Assembly: GCA_029783825.1 (NCBI GenBank)
Contig: JAREIK010002668.1
Span: forward strand, 120,052-184,051
Source of the DNA: Sapria himalayana
Taxonomy: Eukaryota > Streptophyta > Magnoliopsida > Malpighiales > Rafflesiaceae
Length of the DNA: 64,000 nucleotides
Direction of reading: 5' to 3'
Below, in pieces: positions 1 to 12,730 of the stretch (within the stretch, counting starts at the first letter, position 1; each line of letters opens with the position of its first letter). A program made the translations under genes and the position numbers. The notes under the pieces are model-generated. The model ran no database searches. It saw nothing but the letters and a program-made list of their open reading frames with translations, and was not told the origin of the DNA.

Positions 1-257
1 AAAACATTAAAAAAATTTTTATTTAGTAATATATTTTACTTTGATTGTTAAATAGATTTTGCAAATACTTTTTAAATAAAATATTTTATTAATAATAGTT
101 TTATTAATTTTTATTTTATGATCATATTATAAAATATAGCAAATAATTATTTATATTGAATTTAAATTAATTTTATTTTCAAATGATATAATTTTCATAA
201 ATTAGAAAAAATAATAAAAATAAATCTTTTTCTATATCATTGTTTTAATAAAACTTA

Positions 258-345
258 TAAACCATAAAATTAATAAATACTTAAACATCTAAACACCTAA
301 ACACAAAAGTCCATAAATACATAAACCTTTAAACTCGTAAACCTT
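258..345 (-). repeat. 8-bp phased telomere-like block (example in segment 1)
   Basis: Eleven consecutive 8-bp units share one phase. Most begin TAAA, for example TAAACATC at 282, TAAACACC at 290, TAAATACA at 314, TAAACCTT at 322 and TAAACTCG at 330. The reverse strand reads as TTTAGG-like 8-mers. The plant telomere unit TTTAGGG has a period of 7, so this block resembles it without being canonical. An equivalent block occurs in nearly every full monomer of the window. Confidence 0.8.
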
Positions 346-1439
346 AAATATAATTTAAAAGATTTATTAAAATATTAATTACAAAATAAATTATGAGTGA
401 TATAAATACAATTTAAATAATTAATTTTTTATCAAAAAAAAATATAAGCTTATTAAAAGAAGCAAAAACTAAAAAACAAAAATTATTATTATTTAATAAA
501 TTTTACTTGAATTTTGAATAATTTTAGGTTTTGTAATTATATTTTAATTTATATCCATCATAATAATAATAATAACATATTAATTTTTTTATACTTGATA
601 TCACATCTATCAATAAAATTGTTTATATTTAGTTTATATTATATATAATTATTATGATTATTATTACTAAATATTGTATTCACATTTTTAAAAAATTTTA
701 AAATTCTTATATAGTCAGAGGTTATATAACCTTTGAAAATGAAAAAATTGTTATTTCATTATTTAAACAAAACATATAAACCACTAAATGCCTAAAAACA
801 TAAATCTCTAAAGTCCTAAATGACAAAACCTCTAAATAAGTAAAATATTAAACTGGTATACATTAATAATAATTCATAAATCTCATTTAATTTTTATTCA
901 GTATAATTTTAAATTTTTAATTTAATTATTTATCTGTTTATTTTTTTTGAAATATTAATTGCAAAATAAATTATTAGTGAGATAGATATAATTTAATTTA
1001 AACTGGTATACCCTAAATAATAAAGAATAAATCTCATTTTTTTCATTATAATTTTAAATATTCATTTTAATTATTTATTTGTTTATTTTTATATTAATAT
1101 TAATTAAAAAATAAATTATTAGTTAGACATATATAATTTAGATAAATTATTTTTCATTAAAAAAAATATTGATAAACTTATTAAAAGAAAAAAAAATTAA
1201 AAACAAAAAATTATTATATAGTAATATAATTTGCTTTGCTTCTGAATCATTAAAGGTTTTGTAATTATATTTTAATTGATATCTTTCTTATTAATAATTG
1301 ATTATTAATTTATTTTTTGATCATTATTAGAATATTTATCAATAATATTTTTTATATTGAATTTATATGATTTATAAATATAATGATTATTATAACTAAA
1401 TATTGAATTCACATTTGAAAAAAATTTAAAAATTATTAT

Positions 1440-1467
1440 ATTTTCAAAGGTTATAACCTTTGAAAAT
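1440..1467. repeat. 28-bp perfect dyad in a satellite monomer
   Basis: A perfect inverted repeat with no spacer. Its core is CAAAGGTTATAACCTTTG, extended by ATTTT on the left and AAAAT on the right. The same dyad, perfect or slightly decayed, occurs about once per monomer; further perfect copies are at 8,884-8,911, 31,821-31,848 and 53,507-53,534. It could extrude as a hairpin or bind a dimeric protein; the sequence does not say which. Confidence 0.85.
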
Positions 1468-3559
1468 ATAAAAAAATAATAAAAATAAATATTTTGTTAT
1501 TTTAATTTTTTGAATTAAAATTATAAACCACTAAATGCATACACAGTTAAATCAATAAACTCCTAAAGCCCGTAATGCCTAAATACATAAACAATTAAAC
1601 CGCTATATACTACTTAATAATTAAGAAATCTAATTTTTATTTTAATTTATTATAATTTTATATATTCATTTTAAATATTTATTAGTTTATTTTTTATATA
1701 AATGTTTATTACAAAATAAATTATGAGTGTGACAAATATAATTTAAATAATTTATTTATAATAAAAAAAACTATATACGCTTATAAAAGAAGTAAAAATT
1801 TAAAAATTAAAAATTATTATCCAATAATATTTGTTACTTTAATTTTGAATCAATTTGGGTTTTGTAAATATTTTATAATTAATATCTATATTATTATTAA
1901 TAGTTTATTAATTTAATTTTTGATCATTATTATAATATCTATCAATAAAATTGTTTATATTGAATTTATATGATATATAATTATTAAAATTTTTATAACT
2001 AAATAATGTATTCACATTTCAAAAAATTTTAAATATTATTATATTTTCAAAGGTTATAACCTATAAAAATGACAAAAAATTATAAATTTTTTTTCGTTAT
2101 TTTATTGTTTAAATAAAACCTATAAACAACTAAATGCCTAAAAACATGAATCGCTAAAAACCTATACGAGAAAAACTCTAAATACATAAACAATTAAATT
2201 GGTATACATTAATAATAAATCATAAATATCATTTTAATTTTTGTTCAGTATAATTTTAAATTTTTATTTTAATTATTTATCAGTTTATTTTTATAGAAAT
2301 ATTAATTACAAAATAAATTATTAGTGAGACTAATATATTTTAAATTAACCCGGTATACCCTAAATAATAAATAATAAATCTCATTTTTTTTTTAATTATA
2401 ATTTTAAATATTTATTTTAATTATTTATTTGTTTATTTTTATATAAATATATTTTAAAAAATAAAGTTTGAGTTGGACAAATTAATTTATGTAAATTATT
2501 TTTAATCAAAAAAATATAGATAAATTTTTTAAAATAAAAAAAAATTATAAAACAAAAAATAATTATATAGTAATATATTTTGGTTTGTTATGAATCATTT
2601 TATGTTTTGTAATTATATTTTAATTGATATCTATCTTATTAATAATAGATTATTAATTTATATTTTTGATCATATTAGAATATTAATCACTAAAATTGTT
2701 TATATTGAATTTATATGATATATAAATATAATTATTATTATAGCTAAATATTCAATTCGCTTTTGAAAAAAATTTAAAAATTATTATATTTTCAAAGGTT
2801 TTAACCTTGGAAAATATCATAAAATAATAAAAATAAATTTTTTGTTATTTTATTTTTTAAATAAAACCTATAAACCACTAAATGCATACACAATTAAATC
2901 AATTTACTTCTAAACCCCATAATACCAAAATACATAAACCATTAAACCACTATATAATAAATAATAATTAATAAATCTAATTTTTATTTCTATTTATTAT
3001 AATTTTAAATATTCATTTAATTATTTATTAGTTTATTTTTATAGAAATATTTATTACAAAATAAATTATGAGTAAGACAAATATAATTTAAATAATTTAT
3101 TTTTAATGAAAAAATATATATACGCTTATAAAAGAAGTAAAATTTTAAAAATTAAAAATTATTATTCAGTAATAAATTTTACTTTAATTTTGAATCAATT
3201 TGGGTTTTTTAAATATTTTTTAATTAATATCTACCTTATTATTAATAGTTTATTAATTTAATTTTTGATCATTATTATAATAACTATTAATAAAATTGTT
3301 TATATTGAATTTATATAATGTATGATTATTAATAATATTATAACTAAATATTGTATTCACATTTCATAAAATTTAAAATCTCAAAAAAATTAAACTGGTA
3401 TACATTAATAATAAATCATAAATCTCATTTTAATTTTTATTCAGTATAATTTTAAATTTTTATTTTAATTATATATCAGTTTATTTTTATAAAAATATTA
3501 ATTACAAAATAAATTATTAGTGAGATAGATATAATTTAAATAATTTATATTTCATCAAA

Positions 3560-3660
3560 AAAAATATAAGCCTATACAAATAGGCACAATTTTAATTTAA
3601 ACCATAGTAATAATAAAAATTTATTATTACTAAATATTAATAATTATATATGATATAAAT
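3560..3660. other. Satellite orientation switch (minus to plus)
   Basis: Left of here phased blocks read CCTAAA-like; right of here they read TTTAGG-like. The junction holds a small hairpin near 3,583-3,598 (GCCTAT, loop acaa, ATAGGC). Minus-type sequence appears to run on to about 3,620. The plus side starts in the middle of a monomer, so this is an ordinary inversion breakpoint and not the axis of a perfect palindrome. Confidence 0.7.
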
Positions 3661-6600
3661 TCAATATAAATAATTTTATTAATAGATATTAAAATTATGA
3701 TCAAAAATTAAAATAATAAACTATTAAAAATAAGTTAGATATTAATTAAAAAATAATTACAAAACCCAAATTTATTGAAAATTAAAGTAAAATATATTAC
3801 TGGATAATAATTTTTAATTTTTAAATTTTTACTTCTTTTATAAGCGTATATATATATTTTTATTAAAAATAAATTATTTTAATTATATGTGTCGCACTCA
3901 TAATTTCTTTTGTAATAAAAATTTCTATAAAAATAAACTAATAAATAATTAAAATGAATATTTAAAATAATAATTAATTGAAATATAAATTCAATTTATT
4001 AAGTAGTATATAGTGGCTTAATGGTTTATGTATTTAGGAATTACGGGGTTTAAGAGTTTACTAATATAACTATGTGTGCATTTTAATGGTTTATAGGTTT
4101 TATTTAAAAAATAAAACAACATAAAATTTATTTTTATTATATTTTCATATTTCCAAAGGTTATAACCTTGAAAATATAATAATTTTTAAATTTTTTTCAA
4201 AAGTGAATTCAATATTTTAGTTATAATAATCATTATATTTAAATATCATATAAATTCAATATAAACAATTTTATTGATAAATATTCTAATAATGATCAAA
4301 AAATAAATTAATAAACAATTATTAATAAGATAAATATCAATTAAAATATAATTACAAAATCTAAAATAATTCAGAAGGATAGCAAAATATATTACTATAT
4401 AATAAATTTTATTCTTTTAATAAGTTTATCTATATTTTTTTTGATTAAAAATAATTTAAATAAATTATATTTGTCTACCTCATAATTTATTTTTTAATTA
4501 ATATTTATATAAAAATAAACAAATAAATAAATAAAATGAATATTTAAAATTATAATTAAAAAATTGAGATTTATTCTTTATTATTTAGGGTATACCGGTT
4601 TAATTTAAATTATATCTATCATACTAATAATTTATTTTGTAATTAATATTTCAATAAAAATAAACTGATAAATAATTAAAATAAAAATATAAAATTATAT
4701 TGAATAAAAATTAAAATGAGATTTATGAATTATTATTAATGTATACCAGTTTAATATTTTAAGTATTTAGATGTTTTTTCGTTTAGGACTTTAACGATTT
4801 ATGTTTTTAGGCATTTAGTGGTTTATTGGTTTTTTTTAAACAATGAAATAACAAAAAAACTTATTTTTGATATTTTTTCACATTTTCAAAGGTTATAACC
4901 TTTGACAATATAATAATTTAAAAATTTTTTAAAAATGTGAATACAATATTTAGTAATAATAATCATTATAATTATATATAATATAAACTAAATATAAACA
5001 ATTTTATTGATTGATATGATATCAATTATCAAAAAATAAATTAATATGTTATTATTATTATGATGGTATAAATTAAAATATAATTGCCAAACCTAAATTT
5101 ATTCAAAATCCAAGTAAAATATATTACTAAATAAAAATATTTGTTTTTAGTTTTTGCTTCTTTTTATAAGCTTATATTTTTTTTGATGAAAAATAAATTA
5201 TTTAAATTATATTTGTATCACTCATAATTTATTTTGTAATTAATATTTTAATAAATTATTTAAATTATATTTAAGGTTTACGAGTTTAAATGTTTAAGTA
5301 TTTAGGGGATTTTGTGTTTAGGAGTTTAGAGGTTTAAGTGTTTAGGCATTTAGTGGTTTATAAGTTTTATTTAAACAATGATATAGCAAAAAACTTATTT
5401 TTATTATTTTTTCTAATTTTTGAAGATTATATCCTTTAAAAATATAATAATTTTTAAATTTTTTTCAAATGTAAATATAATATTTATTTATAATAATCTT
5501 CATAATTATAATTCATTTAAATTCAATATAAATAATTATATTGCTAGATATTATTATTATTATCAAAAAATAAATTAATAAACTATTATTAATAAAATAG
5601 TTATTATATAAAAAGTATTTGCAAAATCTAAATTTATTCAAATCAAAGTAAAATATATTACTAAATAATAATTTTTTTAATATTTTGTGTTTTTTATAAG
5701 TTTATATTTTTGTTATTAAAAATAAATTATTTAAATTATATTTGTCTTACTCATAATTTATTTTGTAATTTATAATTCTATAATAATAAACTACTAAATA
5801 ATTAAAATGAATATTTAAAATTATAATGAATACAAATAAAATTGAGATTTATTATTTATTATTCAGGATATACCGGTTTAATGGTTTAATTATTTAAGTG
5901 TTCTGTGGTTTAGGAATTTAGTGATTTAATTGTTTAGACCTTTAGTGATTTATAGTTTTTATTTAAAGAATGAAATAACAAAAAATTTAATTTTTTGATT
6001 TTTCTTTAATTTTTCAAGGTTGTAACCTTTGAAAATATAATAATTTTGATTTTATATAATGTAAACTAAATATAAATAATTTTATTGATAGATATTATAA
6101 TAATGATCAATAAATAAATTAATAAATTTGTATTTATAAGAATGATATAAATTAAAATATAATTGTTTAATCTAAAATGATTCAAAATCAATATAAGATA
6201 TATTATTAAATAATAATTTTTTATTTTTAAAATTGTGCCTATTTTTATAAGCTTATTTTTGATGAAAAATAAATTATTTAAATTATAAATGTCACACTAA
6301 TAATTTATTTTATAATTAATATTTCTATAAAAATAAACTGATAATTAATTAAAATGAATATTTAAAATTATAATGAATACTAATAAAAGTGAGATTTATG
6401 ATTTATTATTTAGACTATACTAATTTAATGTTTTAAGTATTTATGGGCTTCGGGGTTTATGAGTTTAGTCATTTTAGTATTTAGTCATTTATTGGTTTAT
6501 AGATTTTATATTAAAAATAAAATAATAAAAAATTTATTTTTGTTATTTTTTCTCATTTTTGAATGTTATAACCTTTTAAAATTTAATAATTTTTAAATTT

Positions 6601-9445
6601 TTTTTCGAAAAGTGAATACAATATGAAGTTTTAATAAGCATAATATTATATAAAATATAAATTCAATATAAACTATTTAATTGATATTTATTATAATAAT
6701 GATCATAAAAAATTAATAACCTATTATTAATAAGATAAATATTGTTTAAAAATATTTGCAAAACCTAAAATGACTCAAAATCAAAGTGATATTTTACTAA
6801 ATATTAATTTTAAATTTTTAAATTTTTGTATCCATTTATAAGCCTATATATTTTTTGATAAAAATAAATTATTTAAATTATATCTGTCTCACTAATAATT
6901 TATTTTTTAATTTATATTTTAATAAAATTAAACTAATAAATAATTAAAATATATATTTAAAATTATAATGAATACTAAAAAAGAAGATATTTATGATTTA
7001 TTATTTAGGGTATAACAATTTAATTATTTAAGTTTTTAGTGGTTTTGGGGTTAAGGAGTTTATTGATTTATATGTTTAAACATTTTCCTATTTATAGGTT
7101 TTATTTAATCAATGAAATAACAAAAATTTATTTTTATGAATTTTCGTGATTTTCAATGGTTATAACCTTTAAAAATATAATAATTTTTAAATAGTTCTAA
7201 AATATGAATACTATACTTAGTTATAATAATCTTAATAATTATATTTGTTGTAGATTCAATATAAAAAAATGTATTAATATATATAATAATAATGATCAAA
7301 AAATAAATTAATAAACTAGTATTAATAAGATAGATATTAATTATTTGCAGAACGTAAAATAATTCAAAATCAAAGTAAATTATAACACTAAATAAATTTT
7401 TAAATTTTTTAAATTTTGTTTATTTTTATAAGCTTATTTCTTTTTCATAAAAAATAATTTATTTAAATTATATCTGTCTTACTCATTATTTATTTTATAA
7501 TTAATATATCTATAAAATAAACTAAAAAATAATTAAAATGAATATTAAATATTATAGTGAATACAAATAAAAATGAGATTTATTATTTATTATTTAGGTT
7601 ATATCGGTTTAATGGTTTAAGTATTTTGGGGGTTTTGGGGTTTAGGAGTCTAGAGATTTAATTGTTTAGACCTTTAGTGATTTATAGTTTTTTTTTTAAA
7701 GAATGAAAAACAAAAAATTTAATTTTTCGATTTTTTTTAATTTTTGAATGTTGTAACCTTTGAAAATATAATAATTTTAAATTTTTTCAAATGTAAATAT
7801 AATATTTAGTTATAATAACTTAATAATTATAAGAGATTTTAATTGAATATAAGTAATTTTATTGTTCGATATTATAAAATTGATCAAATAATAAATTAAT
7901 AAACTATTATTAATAAGATTGATTGCAATTAAAATAAAATTGTAAAACCTATATATAATGATTCTAAATCAAAGTAAAATATATTACTAATTAATAATTT
8001 TTTGTTTTTAAACTTTTACTTCTTTATATAAGCTTATTTTTTTGATTATAAATAAATTATTAAACTTATATTTGTCTCACTCATTATTTATTTTGTGATT
8101 GATATTTCTAAAAAAATAAACCAATAAATAATTAAAATGAATATTTAAAATTATAATGAATATAAATTAAAATGAGATTTATGATTTATTATATATGGTA
8201 TGCCGGTATAATGGTTTGATTATTTAGTGGTTTATAGGTTTTATTTAAATAATAAAAATTAAAAATTCTTTTTTTGTATTTTTCTGATTTTCAAAGGATA
8301 TAACCTTTGAAAATAAAATAATTTTTAAAATTTTTTGAAATGTGAATATAATGAATAATTATATTAATCTTACTAATTATATATCATATAAATTCAATAT
8401 AAATAATTTTAATGATAGATATTGTAATAATGGTCAAAAATTTAATTAATAAACTATTATTAATAATATTAATATTAATTAAAATATATTTAAATAACAC
8501 AAAATGATTCAAAATCAAATCAAAATATCTTAATAAATAATAATATTTGATTTTTAAAATTTTATTTATTTTTATAAGCTTATATTTTATTTATTAAAAT
8601 AAATTATTTAAATAATATTTGTCTCACTCGAAATTTATTTTGTAATTTATTTTTCTAAAAAATTAAACGATAAATAATCAAAATTAATATTTAAAATTAT
8701 AATAAATAGAAATAAAAATGAGATTTATTATTTATTAGGTAGTATATAGCTGTCAAAAGGTTTTCTATTTAGGGGTTTCGTGATATATGAGCTTACTGAT
8801 TTAAGTAAGTAAGCATTTAATGATCTATAATTTTTATTTAAAAAATTAAATAACAAAAAAATTATTTTTTTTTATTTTTTCACATTTTCAAAGGTTATAA
8901 CCTTTGAAAATATAATAATTTTAAATTTTTTTTCAAAAATGAATACAATATTTAGTTATAATAATCATTATATTTATATATCATATAAATTCAATATAAA
9001 CATTTTTATTGATAAATATTTTAATAATGATGAAAAAATAACTCAATAATCTATTATTAATAAGATAGATATCAATTAAAATATATTTACAAAACCTAAA
9101 ATGATCCAGAAGCAAAGCGAAATATATTACTATATAATAATTTTTTGTTTTGAAATTTTTTTTCTTTTAAAAAGTTTATCTATATTATTTTGATGAAAAA
9201 TAATTTATATAAATTATATTTGTGTAACTCATAATTTAATTTGTAAATAATATTTATATAAAAATAAAAAATAAATAATTATATTTGAATATTTAAAATT
9301 AAAATTAAAAAAAATGAGATTTATTCTTTATTATTTAGGATATACCAGTTTAATTTAAATTAAATCCGTCTCACTAATAATTTATTTTTTAATTAATATC
9401 TATAAAAATAAACTGATAAATAAATAAAATAAAAATTTAAATTAT
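3621..9445 (+). repeat. AT-rich satellite array, segment 2 (plus orientation)
   Basis: Tandem monomers with the dyad near 4,155, 4,885, 5,420, 6,015, 6,560, 7,155, 7,745, 8,295 and 8,890, so spacing is about 535-730 bp. Phased blocks now read TTTAGG-like, for example 'tttaggggtt' and 'catttagtggtttatagg' forms. The array stops inside a monomer at about 9,445, where unrelated sequence begins. No gene is seen. Confidence 0.9.
8884..8911. repeat. 28-bp perfect dyad (segment 2 example)
   Basis: An exact copy of the dyad at 1,440-1,467, although the surrounding monomer is in the opposite orientation. Because the dyad is self-complementary it reads the same in both array orientations, so it would work identically on either side of an inversion. 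Confidence 0.85.
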
Positions 9446-10417
9446 ACTAACTAATTAAAATAATTTATTGTGTTCCTATCTCAACTCTAGAATGATTGCT
9501 AAAGCTCTAACCAAAATAATAGGAGCTTTTACTTTATCTCTATTATGTCTAATAATATTTGATGTTGAATCTCTGGGCTATCAAAGGAATTTGACTCATG
9601 TACACTAACAGACTAAACCAAAGTTGTACCCCTATGTGTTGAAATAGCTAGTTGTTGAGGATGCTATTTATATTGATTATATAATTTCTTCTAAAATATC
9701 TCTCATGCACACACTCAAAGAAATTTTTTTAAAACATAGTTCACCTCGAAAAAAATAATGATCTTGTAACATATTAGAACAAATTAGCCCCAGGGCTTTT
9801 TGAGCAAGGCAAGAAGTATGGGCTCTCTCTCAATCAAGAATCAAAAAATTTATTTTATTGGCATGTCTAAGCCCCTTTTTTATATCCTCATGGATATGAA
9901 AAGTATCATTTCTTTCTTTTTATATTAAATGAGTTATGTATACAAGCTCACAATACCCAAAAAGGTCTAAATGAATCATATTCAAATGTATAAAAGGTTT
10001 TAATCTTTTGCTCAAAATATTAGTCTTGCATATTGACACTTGAGGTCACAAATCAACAGAAAAAGCCATAGTGATATTTCCAATCCAATACTATGACCCA
10101 TTATTATAGTGATTAAATATGTAGTCATGATCATTCTTAGTTCCATAACAATATGTTAAATAGAGAGACACAAGTTATGGCATATTCTCATCGATATGAT
10201 TTTGTGTTCTAGAGACAAAATATACAATCATGACTATTGCTAATGCTACAATAATCTAAAGCAAGAAAGAGACTGAATCCATAACTCACCCCTTGAGTCA
10301 TGATTTTGTGTTACATATACAATAAGATAAATCTGCAACATTCCTAAATGTTGTGAATTTCAATTTAAATTTAACACTTAGTCATTTGATTATAAAAGTG
10401 CAAAACATGAAATTTAT

Positions 10418-10495
10418 GATTTAGGGTTTATGGGTTAGAGTTATAGTTTTTGGTTTAAGCTTTAGGATTTAAAGTTTAGGGTTTATGGTTTTTTA
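10418..10495 (+). repeat. Degenerate TTTAGGG-like run inside the island
   Basis: About 75 bp rich in TTTAGGG and close variants: 'atttagggtttatggg', 'ctttaggatttaaag' and 'tttagggtttatgg'. It is nearer to the plant telomere heptamer than the satellite's 8-bp blocks, but irregular. It could be a decayed interstitial telomeric tract, or the motif known as a telo-box context in plant promoters; nothing here separates these. Confidence 0.55.
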
Positions 10496-10769
10496 TTGTT
10501 TTTTTAGGAAAATACACACTTTATTTATCATTTAGGCACACAACTTACAAGAGACTAAAAAGCTGACTAATTTAGGCCAGCCCACCAAATCCTATCCACC
10601 TTAATGATTCTATGCATTAAATACATAAAAAAACATAATGCATAATAATTCCAAGCGTATGAATACAACTAAAATCACCTGCCATTCTCGGACATCAGAG
10701 TTGGCATTAAGTCTTTGTGCACACTGCATCCTTTCCATTCGGATTTGTCCACGCCTTTTGGATGAACCT

Positions 10770-11770
10770 GAATGATGCACCATATTAAAACTATGCAAAT
10801 ATAAGATTGTGCATGTGTGTGACATATAGTATCAAACATTTGCCTATGTCATTGCTATGCAATAGAATACATGTAAAACTGAATACCCATAAATCCACAA
10901 GTCCATATCTACGGCACTTTTTCAATTCATTCTCACCTCTGAATTCCACATTCTTTTGCTCCAATGATCCTCAAAAGAGTATCTCTTGGGTTAGGATGCT
11001 TCCTCCCCGAGCTCCAAGAAATGGCTGTTTGTTGCACCGACAAAATATCAAAAAATATGCCTGCATCAGTGTGCATGTGTGATGAGGTCCATCTCATAGT
11101 CTAATTATCTACGCGTACAACCAAGCTAGAATACAAGTAAAATTACAAAATGCTATAAAGATGGCTATTCTGCTCCCGGGAGTGTAGCATCGCCTAATGT
11201 GTATTTACAAAATGCATTAGTCGGCCCTACTTAGAGATACTCATGGGTCCAGTTGCCCTCATTGCATGCTACATAGAGAACATACAAGATTGTGTGTGTG
11301 AGTATGTCATGATCCATCTCTACATGTACTTAGTACATACAAAGTCCAAGATACAAATAAGACTACAAAGATAAACTACAAGTTTGAATCTTTCGCTCCT
11401 GTGTGGCTGGTCTGGACTCCATTTCTTTCTGGCCCTTCTTGGTGATGCTTCGGATTTTGAGGGGCTCTCCAATTAATCATGGATTACCTGCTACTCCTGT
11501 TGGGCGACGGTTGGGTGGCCCTCTATCCTGCCTGATAGGGCTTATAGGACCCAATCCTAGCTACTCCTCGGTTTACTCCCGACCACTTTGCTCGGACTCG
11601 TCAGTTTTCTGAATTTTATTATCCCAGCTTGCTAGTAGGGCCCTGTACAAGCTGGTGGTCCATACTTCTGGTTGCTTCCAGGACTTGCTGCCCCCTATAA
11701 ATGCTACACCAAAATGAACAAGAATATGTGCACGTGTGTACTGTGGTCCGTCACTATGTGTGTGTGGTGC
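10770..11770 (+). repeat. Four diverged tandem copies of an unidentified repeat
   Basis: A landmark resembling 'gattgtgcatgtgtgtga' recurs near 10,805, 11,066, 11,289 and 11,726. The 11,266 and 11,703 copies are preceded by matching 'gctaca...gaacatacaaga' type sequence. The copies at 11,070 and 11,290 share a following order of 'ggtccatctc' / 'gatccatctc', 'aatacaagtaaaattacaaa' / 'gatacaaataagactacaaa' and a 'gctcc' end. Spacing varies between about 220 and 440 bp, so copies carry indels. No family is recognised. Confidence 0.5.
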
Positions 11771-12340
11771 AACAATATCAGGGTTTAAAAGTTTGGTAAT
11801 TTAAGTATTTAGGTATCTTGTGGTTAGATTTAAATAAGTAAATAACAAAAAAATTATTTTTATGATTTTTTATAATTTTCAAGGTTATAACCATTTAAAA
11901 TATGATAATTCTTAATTTTTTTTCAAATGTTAATACGATAATTAATTATAATAATCATACAAATTAAATATCATGTAAATTCAATATAAATAATTTTATT
12001 GATCAATATTATAATACTTATCATAAAATAGATTAATAAACTATTATTAATAAGATAGATATTAATTAAAATATATTTGCAAAACATAAAATGATTTAAA
12101 ATCAAAGTAAAATATATTACTAAATAAAAATTTTTTATTTTTAAATTTTTGATTCTTTTTATAAGCTTATAAATTTTTTTGATGAAGATAAGTTATTGAA
12201 AATATATTTGTCACATTCATAATTTTATTTTTCAATTAATATTTCTATAAAAATAAACTAATAAATAATTAAAATGAATATTATAATTATAATGAATACA
12301 AATAAAAATGAGATTTATGATTAATTATTTAGGCTATACC

Positions 12341-12420
12341 GGTTTAATGGTTTAAGTATTTAGGAGTTTAGGAGTTTAGTAATTTAAGTGGTTAGGCATT
12401 TAGTAGTTTATATGTTTTAT
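12341..12420 (+). repeat. 8-bp phased block, clearest copy
   Basis: Ten units of exactly 8 bp. Units 1-6, 8 and 9 have TTTA at positions 3-6, for example GGTTTAAG, TATTTAGG, AGTTTAGG, CATTTAGT; unit 7 is TGGTTAGG and unit 10 is TGTTTTAT. No insertion or deletion disturbs the phase across 80 bp. This is the clearest demonstration that the TTTAGG-like part of the monomer has a period of 8, not 7. Confidence 0.85.
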
Positions 12421-12599
12421 TTAAATAATGAAATAACAAAAAAATTATTTTTCAAATTTTTTATGAATTTTGAAGGTTATAACCTTTATAAATATACTAA
12501 TTTTTAAATTTTTTTAAAATGTGAATACAATATTTAGTTATAATAAACTTAATAATTATATATCATGTAAATTAAAAATAAACAATTTTATTGATAGAT

Positions 12600-12730
12600 A
12601 TTAATATACTAAATATAAATATAAAAATAATAATGATCAAAAAATTAGTTAATAAACTATTATTTATTGATAGATATTTTTATATTATTTATAAATACTT
12701 AAACCTTTAAAGATGGTTTAAATGTTTAGC
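12600..12730. other. Rearranged satellite patch with small inverted fragment
   Basis: Normal monomer order is lost. The stretch 'gatagatatt' is repeated about 70 bp apart. A short minus-orientation fragment ('aaatacttaaacc') is followed within 10 bp by plus-orientation sequence ('ggtttaaatg'), making a small inverted repeat TTAAACC...GGTTTAA near 12,695-12,722. It looks like the scar of a local deletion and inversion. Confidence 0.55.

Larger units (their letters stand above)
1..3620 (-). repeat. AT-rich satellite array, segment 1 (minus orientation)
   Basis: Diverged tandem monomers of about 600-750 bp. The dyad CAAAGGTTATAACCTTTG or variants of it lie near 715, 1445, 2050 and 2795. Each monomer also carries an 8-bp phased block that reads CCTAAA-like on the plus strand, so the array is minus by the convention used here. 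Monomers alternate between subtypes: one has 'gaatcattttagg', one has 'gaatcaatttggg', and a short piece of about 150 bp carries 'ccggtata'. The last monomer is shortened: near 3,370 the dyad is missing and sequence jumps straight to the phased block. No coding potential is seen. Confidence 0.9.
9446..11779. other. Unidentified non-satellite island
   Basis: Base composition changes sharply from satellite to ordinary mixed sequence and back. Satellite breaks off inside one monomer at about 9,445 and resumes in a phased block at about 11,780. The intervening part of a monomer is missing and I see no target duplication. The left half (9,465-10,390) has no recognisable domain on either strand. 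The right half holds degenerate tandem repeats. Open frames at 10,610-10,825 (minus), 10,807-11,082 (plus) and 11,403-11,612 (plus) show no family resemblance and look like chance. It may be a remnant of an old transposon or of host intergenic DNA. Confidence 0.6.

Noticed and set aside
258..345. True telomere or standard interstitial telomeric repeat
   Set aside because: Units have an 8-bp period with variable flanking bases and contain few or no exact TTTAGGG heptamers, so the block is telomere-like only.
1..9445. CRISPR-like or other regularly spaced array
   Set aside because: The repeats are long diverged monomers in a plant-type genome, with no short identical repeats separated by unique spacers.
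10610..11612. Three open frames in the unidentified island
   Set aside because: They overlap one another or sit in degenerate tandem repeats, and none shows a recognisable motif.
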